In this document: positions 22,178 to 33,858 of the stretch, piece after piece
Layout: each line of letters opens with the position of its first letter
Numbering within the stretch: the first letter of the stretch is position 1
Source: Dermanyssus gallinae
Lineage: Eukaryota; Arthropoda; Arachnida; Mesostigmata; Dermanyssidae
Length of the DNA stretch: 64,000 nt
Reading direction: 5' to 3'
Assembly: GCA_003439945.1 (NCBI GenBank)
Contig: QVRM01002438.1
Coordinates: 62,001-126,000 of the forward strand
The notes under the pieces: generated by a model
Database searches by the model: none
Told to the model about the DNA's origin: nothing
Seen by the model: the letters and a program-made list of their open reading frames with translations, nothing else
Translations under genes and position numbers: made by a program

Positions 22178-22405
22178 CATTAATAAAATGTTTGTCATTT
22201 GCAAACGACTTTCTCCCCCCCCCCCCTCCAGTCCCCTCGCCGTCACCACGAACAAGCTGCGGGCGAACGGGGAGGGGAGGGAGTGAGGGAGGAGGTGGGG
22301 GGAGCGCTGACAGTCGTAGTTGATTCGGCGATTCTGTTGGACGTATTTCGTGTACAGTGTTGAGGTTATTATTGTTGTTGTTGTTGTTGTTAGCTATGGT
22401 CTGTT
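22178..22405 (-). CDS. Candidate exon, poly-Asn and Pro-rich protein
   Basis: On minus the donor is AATG|GTAAGT (22177-22172), a full consensus. A workable acceptor CGGTCAG ends at 22406. The 228-base exon is open in the phase with two leading bases: QTIANNN, then a run of nine Asn, then VHEIRPTESPNQLRLSAL, a Pro/Leu stretch, and RKSFANDKHFIN. Asn runs and Pro runs are common in arthropod regulatory proteins. No domain is visible. Neighbouring exons were not found. The Asn run comes from a TTG microsatellite at about 22367-22391 and the Gly run from the C12 run, so part of the frame is repeat-driven. Confidence 0.35.
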
Positions 22406-22427
22406 CTGACCGGCGGATCGGTAGCAC

Positions 22428-23147
22428 AAATCAAGCGGCGCGGCTCTGCTACCACTACAGGGCAATAAATAAGGTATCTGCTTTAATAATAATAATAACA
22501 GATGCAGCTTCGAAATTCGGCGTAGGATAATATGGTGTTCTTTGCCGTAACTGCAAGTTGTCGAAAACACGACGTCGCCCTGTCGTCTTCTTCCAACTAA
22601 CATTCATTGAAACGCATTTTTCCACTATGTACACTAGTACCTAGAACATACATCAGCGGATATTACTCTAGCGTTCGTGACCGATTTGCGACAGCAGCTT
22701 AAGCCAGCCTAAACGAGACACTCGGAAGCAAAGTATCGTTGCAGGTTAGCGATCGGCGACCCTACATTCTCGCACATCCTAGCAGTCTACACTGATACGA
22801 AATGCCCGTGGTGCCCCAAGAGTGGTCGTGATTAGCGGCCTGTATCTCACTCAGAATTGTCCGTATCCGAACACAAGAACAACATACGCACAACAGACGC
22901 CTCTATATTGTAGCTGCCAATCCGTGCATCAAGTAGGTGCTAGCCCGATAGCCTGGTGCATGCTTACGTTTCTTCCTTAAACAGAACCACACTGCAAAAC
23001 TGCAACCAGCTACGTGTAAGCATTACTCTAGCATTTTGAGGGAGGGGGGAAATGATTCTCAGCTGGGAGAATGCGGTGTAACAGCATTACGCACTGGTCG
23101 ACGGTGTCCGAGTGAGTCGAGGGGCCGACGGGGGAGAGATGCTCTCT
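22428..23147. other. Unassigned sequence
   Basis: A short AAT run at 22484-22496 lies on plus. No gene recognised. Confidence 0.35.
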
Positions 23148-23162
23148 GGGGGGGGGGGGGGG
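23148..23162. repeat. G15 homopolymer
   Basis: Uninterrupted run of 15 G followed by TGGTTGTG. Confidence 0.93.
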
Positions 23163-23596
23163 TGGTTGTGTTCTATTGCCACCCTCGAGCACTCAGAAAG
23201 ACAGACAGACCGCGAGAGATGATAGAGACGGCACCACGCGAGAAATGTGCGCGTGTGTGTGAGAGAGAGCGATCGCAAAGGACCTAGTGAAAACTCTAAG
23301 GACATAAGTGTCTTGTGAGTTAAGCTGCGTTTCATTTATGCAGATTAGATCCGTAGTAGCGGCGGGAAGCAGGCCGCACTGAATACTGCGCGATGCAATC
23401 GGTGCCAGCCGCAGACAGCAAGCACTTCGTTCACACTCATTCACTAAGCTCGTCAGAGTAGCAAATCCGCCGTCTTTTTTGTCATTACTAATTGCAACAT
23501 TTGCACTTGCCCACTCATTTGTTTGCCGCCGCTTTCCCCGCATGCGCCGCTACAGTGATGCTAGTTTTCCGATTGAAACTTGTGTCATTAAGAACT

Positions 23597-23599
<3 letters not shown>

Positions 23600-23629
<30 letters not shown>
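23600..23629. repeat. (TA)n microsatellite
   Basis: Fifteen TA units before ACATATGTATAA. Confidence 0.96.
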
Positions 23630-23634
<5 letters not shown>

Positions 23635-23716
23635 GTATAAATAAATTAATTATAAAGAAAATATTGTAATGATTTAGTAGTCATTTACAATACGTTTGCA
23701 CACTCGGCAGTGCTAG

Positions 23717-23719
<3 letters not shown>

Positions 23720-23760
<41 letters not shown>
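23720..23760. repeat. (TA)n microsatellite
   Basis: About 20 TA units with one TGTA break near the right end. Confidence 0.96.
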
Positions 23761-23989
23761 CTACGTGTAGCGTTTGTACCCCACGTTTTCCGTAGCGGAA
23801 AAACGCGACAATTTAAGAGCGTAGTATACTTATCGTTTATTGCCAAGCCCTTTGTCGTTGCGTAGACATATACAGAAATAGGCTAAGCACAAATACGCCG
23901 ACGTCATTCCGGTTGCAGATAGGCGTATGAGCTTACCCTAATTGATCCTACCATTGAACTTAGACGGTGGTGCGTTTAGAAAATTGCCC

Positions 23990-24512
23990 TTCAAATGTAA
24001 GAATTCGAATTTTAGAAACGCTCGTCCTGCTACACTGGGAGCAAACAATCAAATGAAATGCGGAAAACTGAACCTAGCAAACTTAATTATATGGCATATT
24101 CGGTTTGGTCATCTCCATCCAACAGTTTGGTCATCACAAACCTAGATATTATATGATCGTATCGGTTTGCGTTACCAATCACTGACTGGTTCAAGCTCAC
24201 AAATAACGGCTGTTGCGCCACACTGGTCTTCTATACTCAGGACCAGGCTCTACATCAGGAAAGGCTTTTCTCCTGAAATTCTCCAATTAAAAAAGCTATT
24301 ATATCCTATGCAAGCAGGCCCCCCTGCAGTGTTTTTGGGTTAAGCAAGACGCGTCCAATCGCGTGTATTCGATATTGCCTAAAATATCCGTCGACCACAT
24401 CTTAGTCTACGACCTTGACGCAACTCTCGCAGCGGGACAGTTGATAAGTGAACTCGCCAAACATTTTCCAAGTATTAATGCCTCACAGTATAAACGACCG
24501 TTTGAGATTTGA
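23990..24512 (+). pseudogene. Copia-like LTR retrotransposon remnant (Gag pre-integrase and RT pieces)
   Basis: Three words in the order expected of a Copia polyprotein: IWHIRFGHLHP at 24089-24121 (the W-H-x-R-x-GH-L motif before integrase); then in the same frame LYIRKGF and LQLKKLLYPMQAGPPAVF at 24248-24334 (the RT segment YM-x-x-P-x-GF...L-x-KSLYGL-x-Q-AP-x-xW); then, after a frame change, VDHILVYDLD at 24389-24418 (VDD-x-LI/LV palm motif with one Asp replaced by His) with a following helix to about 24512. The integrase that should lie between the first two is deleted. Each word is imperfect, but order, strand and spacing within RT agree. A Gypsy-type reading of the VDH block is the main alternative. 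Confidence 0.5.
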
Positions 24513-26454
24513 TGTTAAGATCAAATCGTGTAGATTCAATGTTATAATAAGGCTATTTCTATTGTAATAAGTTTCAATATAACAAGAAAACCAGCCAATC
24601 TTGAACTTTCAGATACAATGTTAGCTACTGCTGTATCGCAAACAAACATTATGTTTTTACCTCAATTTAGGTTGATCATTAGATATGTGCGCAATGAACT
24701 GTTGTATTCTAATGATGGCTGCTTTCCATCTCTCTAACAGCATTTTTATACCAACTTCTCAAACCGCAGCTTAGGGTCACTGCAGGCGCGCCTAATGGCC
24801 ACTACAGTTCTGCTTTTCTAGCCATGCACATTAAGTAGTAATCAACGTGACCTTGTAAGCTGGACCGGGATAGGAAAAAAATGACGCGCTGTTGCTGCCA
24901 ACGCCTAAACAGTATTCTAAAATTAATGACTCATGTCCTCAGGGTAACATATAAGACAAATACAAAGGTGTTTAGATATTGTTTATTTGAACACTGAATA
25001 TGTTCGTCATTGTACCACCATTGTACGACAATAAGGATAGCGGCAGTACGAACAATAGCAAAACGTCCGATTTATCGGACATACGCGTCTTCACCAAACT
25101 CGCACGACGGAGTTTGGACGCTGCAATGCATTTACGCGCACCTGCACATCTTTAATATATATTGTGCGTCTCACCAATTTCTAAATCCCTTTCTACCCAC
25201 TAAAAACTTCGAGTCCATCTGCCTGACTCCGTAGTGACCTTCTTCCCCCTTGGCTGCCATGCCTTCAGCGTATTTTTCTACCCGCGACGAGTGGCGTCCG
25301 TTTCTCTCTCCGTGACCATGCGGTCCCATGGTACCATGCCGGCAATAACCATGGCGCCTCGCACGAACCTACCACGGCCGAACCGTTTGTAGGTCCCGGG
25401 TAAACGGGCCATGAGGGCATTCGCAACGGGGTAACGCAGCGGCAGCAGAAGCAAGCATATCGTTGTTGTCGACGTCATCACCAGACGTGACGCCATCTAC
25501 TCGTGGTCGTTCCGATGTTCGACCGTCACAGTCGAGCGTCGGCTATCCGGTTGCCCGGCGGGCAGGGAGGATAATGATGATGATGAGTGCGACGGGATAT
25601 GGCCAAACAATCGCCTCTATGGAGCCCTCGGGTTTGTTCCTTAGGCGTAGTTTGATGACGAAGAAGAGAACCATGCCGCGCCACGGCGACAGACCTACCA
25701 GCTATGCCCCGTCTAAGGGCAATGTCTTGGCGAGACAGGGCAGGCGTGGAAGGGGGCTAGAAAGGATAGCAACTATTGCTATACAGTATCGCAAGCTACT
25801 GCGTGCTCCCCGAGGGCCGGTGTCACTGACCCTTCGTTCTTTGTCTCTTTGTTTTTCATGCCCTTATATTCCTGCTCTCTTACGATCTATACGAACCCCC
25901 TATTTGCCAATATCATTCGCAGGCACGCAAAGGCACGCGTTCGCCCCCCATCTCTTGACCAGCGTCGGCAGTTCGTGCTTTTGAATCGATATCTCCCCCA
26001 GACTTCTCCTCTACCCGCCCCTTCTTCGAGGGGTTCCACTATTTTTTTTTGCTTCTCTTTCTGCGCGTGATGATGGCAAAGGCGAACACGACAACAATGG
26101 CGATACTGCCGGCCTACGTGATGAACTGTGAGAAGGCAACCACCACAGGCTCTTCGTCGGTGGCTGTCCTTATGCGAGGGCACCCGAATCGAGGGGCACA
26201 TAGATGGAGATAAGATAACGCCTCGGGCACTTGACCACCATTGTACTCGAGGCTGGTATAGAAAATATGTGAATATTCGACTCTCGTTCATATGAAACTT
26301 TCGCAGCTAGCTAGAGAGCGTCGGCAGTCGCAGAAAAAATAGTGAGGCCATACATACTGGGACAGAGACCGGGGCAAGATTGAACAAATATTCCAAAATA
26401 TGGAAGCTGACTGTTGCTACATCTGGCGCATTCAGATAGATATGCAAGCAGCTA

Positions 26455-26455
<1 letters not shown>
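24513..26455. other. Unassigned sequence
   Basis: AT-rich to 25000 (possible decayed remainder of the Copia-like element), then mixed. Plus and minus frames up to 173 codons at 25278-25984 show no domain. A (GAT)n run is at 25574-25584. Confidence 0.3.
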
Positions 26456-26486
<31 letters not shown>

Positions 26487-26490
26487 TATA
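26456..26490. repeat. (TA)n microsatellite
   Basis: TA array with an AAATATATA slip at its right end. Confidence 0.95.
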
Positions 26491-26654
26491 ACTTTTAAGG
26501 GATGTCTGGCAGCTGTGTCTACATTTGACCTTTACAATGCCTTCTCATAGGCAAATAGTGTTCCTAATTTTACCGGTAACTATTAAAATAACAACCCCTA
26601 TATATCGTTTGTGGAAGTCGGCGACCATGTTTGCGATCTCATCACGTCCATAAT

Positions 26655-26657
<3 letters not shown>

Positions 26658-26690
<33 letters not shown>
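26658..26690. repeat. (TA)n microsatellite
   Basis: Sixteen TA units between TTAAA and TTATG. Confidence 0.95.
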
Positions 26691-26692
<2 letters not shown>

Positions 26693-27252
26693 GTTGCACT
26701 TTCGAGGCCATCAGCAGCAATAGGTTTCGCGATTTGCGAGCTCGCTCCTATGAAAGGAACGGGAACAATGAGAAACGGGGTCCTTGCGCCGTAATGTGCG
26801 CAGGAAAAGCAGGGGTGGCACACAAGGCCTACATTGCAGTACTGCATGCACTTGTATACGTGCGAAGGCGTCGCCGTGGTGGCGATGTGGACGTTTTCGT
26901 CTCGTTCTCGACGTGGTTGGACGTCGTTTGTGACGCGAATGTGTGGGCATTTCAAGTTCGGTCTCAACAGATGTAGCAGACCCAGACAACAGCGGCAGAC
27001 CCAGTAGCACAGGTGCGCATTATTGCCGACAAACTTCTTACGAAGGAGGCCTATGTTGTGCAGTGGCAGTGGCAATAAGCCAGCCGGCCAGTAGGCTTTT
27101 GCAGCAGTTCTCTGGCAACTCGCCTGTGTTTCGCCCGGTTACAATGTCGACGACTCACGTCGGGCGTTTGTCGGACGCACGATGCGCACACAATAGGCGG
27201 GCCGCCAAACATGCCGGAAGTCGGTAAAGCCACATGCTAAATGGGGTACGGC

Positions 27253-27324
27253 CACATTTGGGGCTTGGGGCAACGCCACATTTGGGGTTTGGGGCAACGC
27301 CACATTTGGGGTTCGGGGCAAGGC
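27253..27324. repeat. 24-bp minisatellite, three copies
   Basis: The unit begins CACATTTGGGG and restarts at 27253, 27277 and 27301. Copies differ at only a few positions. The complement, read in one frame, gives repeated Asn-Val-Ala-Leu-Pro. Confidence 0.92.
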
Positions 27325-27735
27325 CAACCCCTGGGGAGAAGGTGGGATAGGGGCAATCACAATCGGAAACTCTATTTAAAATCTCTCACCTGTTGTTTAC
27401 AAAAGCATGGTAACACCACGCAACGCAGCAGCAGCAGCGCGCGGTCTAACTACTGCTTGCCCTAACTTGGCGTACCGTTAGTACTACTATTACTATTACT
27501 CCTAATTATGACAATGACGACTATTTTTACTACCATTCGGGTGAACTTTGTGAGTAGAAGTCTGTTTCGCTCGTTTCATAGTCATCGTACATGATCTCAT
27601 ACATTGTCGCGTCATTCCGAAACTGGCGTTGTTGCTATTGCTGTTGTTGTTGTTGTTGCTGCTTATATTGTCTGATGATATTATGGGCCATGGGCCACAG
27701 GTAGAGTACGGAGCAGTAGAGCGTAGCAAAATTAT

Positions 27736-27845
27736 TCAAAAGGCCATATCAGAGCTGCCAGTGTCTACAAGTTCCGTCAAATAAAATTTGTGCTCGTTTA
27801 ACAAAAAGTCAAAAATCTCAGCGGAAGGTGCATCGCCAGACTGGT
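27736..27845 (-). CDS. Terminal coding exon of minus-strand gene 1
   Basis: Begins after acceptor GTCGTTCGTCAG (27846) with the two bases AC, which complete the codon left open by the previous exon (G|AC, Asp). It is open for 35 codons, reading QSGDAPSAEIFDFLLNEHKF and then YLTELVDTGSSDMAF, and ends in TGA at 27738-27736. Length 110 bases equals 2 plus 36 codons. Composition is acidic with one amphipathic stretch. Phase and sense of the join (Asp continuing an Asp-rich run) support it. The preceding intron is only 69 bases. No canonical AATAAA follows closely; AATAAT lies right after the stop. The protein family is not recognised. Confidence 0.62.
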
Positions 27846-27914
27846 CTGACGAACGACTTTAAGGCAGTCACAGCTAAGTCACAGCAAGCAGTATTGACGC
27901 ATATGAACTCTTAC

Positions 27915-27950
27915 CGTCGTCGTTGTCAGGCTCGTCAGCCTGGAACTCTT
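27915..27950 (-). CDS. 36-bp internal exon of minus-strand gene 1
   Basis: Very strong acceptor on minus (pyrimidine tract CTCGCTCTCTTTCAG before 27950) and good donor GTAAGA at 27914-27909. The exon is open in the phase with two leading bases and one trailing base: EFQADEPDNDD. The leading AA joins the trailing G of the exon at 29117-29221 to make Glu, giving a continuous acidic run. Its trailing G joins AC of the terminal exon to make Asp. Micro-exons are easily missed by gene finders, and this one lies among simple repeats. Confidence 0.62.
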
Positions 27951-28149
27951 CTGAAAGAGAGCGAGAACCGTACATTAGTAAATTATCATTGCATCGCCTG
28001 CCCTTTACCGCTAACTGAAGGTCACTGTTTACCTCTGGCTTTTACGTGATGTCGTTACTAAGTGTGCTAAAGAAGCACCCTCTATCAGTATTATTTACAT
28101 TCTTGCGGTAGCTTTTATTTTTGCTGTGTTTGTTAACACACTTAATTTG

Positions 28150-28182
28150 TATATATATATATATATATACACATAACAATAA

Positions 28183-28225
<43 letters not shown>

Positions 28226-28268
28226 TACACATAACAATAAGTATATATATATATATATATATATACAT
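28150..28268. repeat. Compound (TA)n array with duplicated spacer
   Basis: Three TA blocks separated by two copies of ACACATAACAATAAG (28170-28184 and 28227-28241). The whole block lies inside the 1,166-base intron of gene 1, between exons at 27950 and 29117. The duplication of both spacer and TA block suggests slippage or unequal exchange. Confidence 0.93.
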
Positions 28269-29116
28269 AGTGATGCTTTATTAAGAAGACTAAATAAGAA
28301 TACACTCAAATTGTTGTTCTTGTTACCACCAAAACTGTTTACTGATTGGAACCTTCAATTGGTAATTGTGATTGCAGCTAAGATTGGGTCGTTGTTATAG
28401 TTGTTCCTTGAATCGATATATTTAAGAAAATATTAGAACATTCGGTTATTTTGCCACTGCTGCTGCTTAAACCACTGTCGTTACTTCTGTTGTATTTTTT
28501 TTACGTTGGAAACTGTAACCAACATTCCGAGTGTCGTGAGGCATTTTATAAATTCTTCTAAATTATATTAAAAATGTATATACTTTCCGAGTTATTATTA
28601 AACTACGTGCTAATTCAGCAACAGTTTTCAATGCAAGTTGGGCAAAATTCTAGTGTTCTCTCTTGTAAACTCGCAGTAAAATAGGCTTTATTATGACCCC
28701 AGCTTTCGATATCTAAACCAACTTCTGTAGAAAACCCGTAACGTGTTTTTAAGCAAACGAGTATGGCGTTGGTGTGACATCCCACGCATTCACGGTTTGC
28801 TGCTCCTGATTACGTACGGATACTAAAAAGAAACCGACTTTCTATTATCAGCGGCTAGCTGGCTCGTGAATTTCAACTTGATTTGTATTTTGTGGTTTGA
28901 CCAGATAAACTCCATGATTTCGTGTAGTTGTACACGCAGTTATTTAAAACTCCTACATCTCTTCGTTTAATAACATATGGGATGTTTTGTAAGAATTGTA
29001 TTAAGAACCGTCCTTGTTTTTCTGTGATATAACAAATAAAATGTTTGTCGGTAAAACATCACACTTGATGTATATGTGTCGCTCGCTCCCTTCTGTGTAT
29101 ACATATTTAAGCTTAC
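28269..29116 (-). other. Intron sequence of gene 1 (remaining part)
   Basis: AT-rich, no open frames and no recognised element. It fits the intron between exons 29117-29221 and 27915-27950. Confidence 0.45.
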
Positions 29117-29221
29117 CTTCCGAAAACTCCCAGACGTCGGAGTCAAAGCGGGTTGGCGTAAACGGACTACGGTGTTCCCGATATGCCTTGTACAGTTCGC
29201 GCGACGTACTTTCAAATGTCA
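29117..29221 (-). CDS. Internal coding exon of minus-strand gene 1, unknown protein
   Basis: The clearest exon in the window. The minus strand shows a pyrimidine-rich acceptor (TTTGCTTTTACGTTTCAG) before 29221 and a consensus-like donor (GAAG|GTAAGC) at 29116-29111. The 105-base exon is open in the phase with two leading bases and one trailing base and reads TFESTSRELYKAYREH, then SPFTPTRFDSDVWEFSE. Codon use is balanced and free of repeats. Charged residues, a Ser-Pro/Thr-Pro segment and a Trp suggest a soluble or cytoplasmic segment. The trailing G matches the leading bases of the exon at 27915-27950. I do not recognise the family; no catalytic motif is visible. Confidence 0.7.
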
Positions 29222-29418
29222 CTGAAACGTAAAAGCAAACAAATGCCCTGTTAGCTAGAGCTGCTGCAATTCCTCCTCTTCTTCCTGAGACAGTTTTCAG
29301 CTTTTTTTTATTGATGTTATAGGCCGATCGGTGCACACTAGTAAAACATGGTATTTATTCATTCGTAGCTATTGGTATTTGTCAGGATCCAGCGTGCAAC
29401 TAGCAACTAAGAACCGTA

Positions 29419-29464
<46 letters not shown>
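29419..29464. repeat. (ATT)n microsatellite
   Basis: About fifteen pure ATT units, within the proposed long intron of gene 1. Confidence 0.97.
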
Positions 29465-32400
29465 GGCATGCTAGTAAGATGCTGTGTTGAATTATGCCTA
29501 ATATATTAGCATTCAAAGGCATATATAGAGTTCCTGAATGATTTTTGTTAGAAAGTAGTCTGAGTAAGAGCCTGAAGCATTGGTTGGCCTACGTGGCCGA
29601 ATGTAAACCAAATTTAGAACGCGATTCCCCTGCGATGAATCGACAGCGCCTTTTGCTGTGTGCGTTACTACATGTTGGCGGGCGTGTAACATCGCCGTGG
29701 CGGCGAGCAGAGGCGTTACTACCGGCAGGAAGCGGACGTCCTTCTATAAATTTGCTGCTTCAGCACATCTCGCTATACCGAACACCTTGCTCACGTGCAA
29801 AATGCATAGAAGCATAAGCTGTGTGTATATACCTTATGCCCGTATATATACGTATATATCTGAATAGGAAGAACGTTGTCTGTTTCATACCATGTTTTCT
29901 CCTTAGTTTCTCTCACTTGCTCTCTCTCTTCTCATCAGCTCTCTTCACGGACGTTTAGAGTTCAGTTGGCTGTGACGCCCTGTGGGTTCCATTTATTCGA
30001 ACTTTGCTGTCCAACACGATGCGTATCTCGTAGCGCGTGTAACCCCCTAACCTTCTATGCATGTTTGTACGTTTGGATGTTCGCATTTATAAGTGATTAA
30101 ATGAGAGAGAGCCTTTAAATGACTAACGTAGTTCCAATGTCTAAATGAGTACGAAAAATATGTAGCATGTGTATGTAGGCATGTCGGTATCAAGACATGC
30201 TCGTGTGTGTGCGGCAGAGTAAACGCATACGGCTATGTGTTCGTGCGATGTTCCGCCGAGACGTCGGCACGTTAGGCGCGGAGAGCCTCCGCTGCTTGCC
30301 GGAGAAGCTCGGTTTGTCGGTCACAAACAACAAAGTCCCTCCACTCCCCTTCAGTCCTCTCCGAGGGGAATTCGATTCCCAAAGGCCCCTCAGCCAGCCC
30401 GCCAGCCGTCCATCCGTGTGTATATCTGTCTGTCCGTCTGTTCCTCGGCGTGTCGTCGTTGTCTTGTCAGTCTGGTGGGCCGTGCTCTCTCCGTGCTCGT
30501 TGCAGCGTTTTGTTCCTTCGTCGTCGTCGTCGTCGTCATCGTTGTCCGTTGCGTTGTCGCCTTCGCCGCTGTGTGGCCAGCCGGCCTCCTAATTAGAAGG
30601 TAATTATCCGTAGAGAAGAGCAAGAGAGAGAGAGAGAAACAGAATGACGGCGGAGATCGGCGGCGAGTAGAACGATCGGGCCTTAGGGAGAGTAGGGCCC
30701 TATTGGGGTTGATTAGGAGGGAGGATGTGGCGGCTGGCCGTAGATGTGGATTCGTGGGACGGCGACGCTGACAACGACAACGACAACAACCAACAACGCC
30801 GCCCAGACTCTCTCTCTCGTTCTGGCAAGCGTAACCACAGAGGCGTGAGGCGTAGGCATCGTGTCTCGAACCAAGTTGCGACAATTGACCGAGCGATAGA
30901 CATATGGCTAACCTGTCTGACTGCCAGCCCGCCACGTGGATAGGTAGGGGCGGGTAACTAGCTACCGCTAGGCTTCTGTCTCCGTCTATGCGGCGTTGCA
31001 GTAGCGGGCATATGCAGCAGGAAGGCCATCAAGGGATCTAAGGAGCGAGAATAGGAGTGACAGTGAGCAAAACAAGAGAGAGTGAAGGGAAAGACACCCA
31101 CACACACACTGAGAGAGAGAAGGATGAAGAGAGAGGGGGAAAAGGGAGAAGCATTATCCTAGTACTCCTAGAGACTCTGGTGATGGCCGTAGTAATAATA
31201 GTGGTATTTGTAGCAACTGTAGTGGGCATACCAGGTAGAAATCGCGGTACCTTTAGAAGTAGTAGTAGTAGCGGCATAGCTGGTAGCGGCATAGCTGCTT
31301 CTCGCCTGTCTGTGTGAGCTATGCCACCAGCAACAACATGGCATGCGTCGAGCTGACACCCCTATCAGTCTATTTTCCTGCATTGCCCTTAAACTCTGTC
31401 GCGTATCTCTGCGCCTCTCTCTCTCTGTGTCTCCGGCTCTCAATTTGTTCCTCTATCTTCTACCACCTTTTTCTCATCTCTCTGATCCTGCCTTCTTCTC
31501 CCCGTTTCTCATCCCGTTTCATCTTCTTTCCGCGAGACTCTTTGGCCACGTGAGCACGAAGCCTAGCGTGCTAACGTTGGCCGGTTATGCGGCCGTCCAA
31601 CACTCTGAACAACCGCCCCTACCCAACGAGGCAAACCGATGTCCGATCACCCTCTGACGAGGTTTCGGTTGACGCCAACATGTTCCCGCCCACTACTTGC
31701 TACCGTTTGCGCTCACATGGCCAACAATAGGGCAATGTGCTGACAGAAGGGTTGCCTGTCGGAGGGAGTAGAACAGGAAAGCGAAACGAATCATCACTGG
31801 GTGACCACCTATGGCCGGTAGTAATTGAGAGACGATGTGCCTGCCTCCCCAGGCCCCTCTCCCGCAACCGAAAATGAAGATCATAATTGTAGTAATAGAA
31901 GTAGCAGTAGTAGTGGTAACAGTTATCACCCGTAGTAGTTTGAGATTGTTGTAGAACGGGAACTGGGTTATGGGAAGCCTCCGTCGAACCAGCGACAACG
32001 ACGACGACGACAAATTTTGGAGAGGTACAGATAGTGAGAGATGGAGCACGAGCAGAGACTAGCTCGCCGGAAGGGGGATACTCGTTTCAGCTCGTAACGG
32101 CCCCATCTAATGCCAAGCTAATCATGATCATTACCTAGCGCTTGCATCAGCGACAGTTAGATCGACAATGGTGCTGGCGAAAGGGAAGGAGGATACGTAA
32201 GGTGGCCCCCGGACGATATTTCTCTGACATTAATGTCTGTACAATGGTCGTACACTCCCCGACGCTCTGTCACTGCAACAATCTCACCCTTCGTGCTTAG
32301 TAAGTGTTGATACAGTCAACCGGATAACGACTGGCTAATGGTAGGTGAGTAGAAGATGGATAAGCATACGTTCATGTGAGTCATAGTAATAGCGAGAGCA

Positions 32401-32793
32401 CTAGTTGCCATGCTAAAGTAGTCATAGTCTTACAAGCAATAATATAAATGATGCCATTGGCCCGATCTCAGCGATGTCCTCTCGCCGTAAGCCAATCAGC
32501 AGCCGACTTCGATACATGAAGGGCAAGGCGCTACAGGTCGACTGCACATAGCTAAAGCTGCGGCAACGCAAGGCTTTAGCGCAAAGCGCCTCAAGCCGAG
32601 CATTGTTATTAGCCCGATCTTAGAGGACTACAATAACTCACATCTAACGATGACCTAATCGTAGACTGCTGGCGATTAGCCAAGCCAGGATCGCTAAAAG
32701 ACGCTGACGTTCGAAACGATCGTCACCGGGGTAGCGATTTGATGGCGTCAAAAAAAGTCCGAATAGTCCCCGCGGCGCGGAATTCGCGCTCAT
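29465..32793. other. Unassigned; possible first intron of gene 1
   Basis: If the exon at 33859-33952 belongs to gene 1, this is intron. It is GC-rich with CpG and CT/GA-rich patches at 30300-31550 and has many overlapping open frames without domains. A (GTC)n run lies at 30520-30538 and a GTG/TAG-rich run at 31258-31275. Confidence 0.3.
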
Positions 32794-32794
32794 G

Positions 32795-32835
<41 letters not shown>
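32794..32835. repeat. (TA)n microsatellite
   Basis: TA array with one AA slip at about 32800. Confidence 0.95.
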
Positions 32836-32842
<7 letters not shown>

Positions 32843-33858
32843 GCTCTGCTGGATCGCTGGTGGTTAAACGCTGACAACGTCAACTGCTTTTCCTCCTCTT
32901 GTTTAGTGGTGGTAGGCCGTTCTGACTTCGCGGCGTACTGACCACGCCATAAATAGTTCTTGGGCTTGCGAGCAGCAATGTAAGTGTCTTGGCTCCCACA
33001 CGTGTCGGAGGCAGCGGGGGGGGGCAGTGGTCTAGGTAGCGTTGACTGGGGCGCCTGATACGGCGATGGACTGTCCAGCATTGGCGGTTTAACTGATTAA
33101 CGTTCAATAGATCTCTTCGTCCCACTTCTCTCCACCATGTGGAGTGCCTCTTGACCCCCTTCAGGACACGGTCTCCTTCGACCACCAACGAAAAGCGCAA
33201 ATAGTTCGGTGGGAAATGCACGAAAGCGAAGAGCAAGAAAAAGACAAATAGTTCTGCCGCTGCCGCTGGCTTTTACTTGACCTAGTATTTTACCAATACA
33301 AGTGCAGCTGCATATGTGTTAAATGATCACGCATATGCCACCTGCTTATCTATATTTAACGAACTTATAGGATATTTGATGTAGCCGACAAATCATATGA
33401 TGATCAGTATAGATACGTTTACTAAAGATAGATGAGCTCTCTAAGGCTGAATATCAAACGATCCCCGCGTTTATATAGTTAGATAATCAATACAACTGAG
33501 ATAGATTCTTCTTTTGGAGCGTACCTTCCCTGGATTCTGTGCTAGCATGTTCATGTGGTTCGAGGTGGTTCGGCTGGCCAGAAACGGTCTTTATTTACAT
33601 ATGTTTGTATATTTACACAAATCTGCACGGCCAATTAAATTACACACGCATATGTATTTAGAACAAAGTCGTATCGTGCATATGCACTTCGGTAGAGGGC
33701 ACATTAGAAACACTTGAGAGCTAGCTAAAGAAAATGGTTTGCAGCAAAAACCGTACACATGTATTGTTTCTACGAAGTCGATGGCAACCGATTGAATAAA
33801 TCTGCAAAATCGAGAGCAACCATCGGAAGGACCTCCCAGAGACAATCGCGCCTCCCAC
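32836..33858. other. Unassigned sequence
   Basis: A 118-codon minus frame (33236-32883) is open but has no domain and no clear splice pair. The rest is AT-rich. Confidence 0.3.

Noticed and set aside
33770..33858. Continuation of the exon D frame through GPIGGRRDCLW and FADLFNRLP, possible LTR-element integrase
   Set aside because: Similarity is limited to a GP and a following hydrophobic-Asp word; the segment also fits a 57-base intron. No HHCC or DDE motif nearby.
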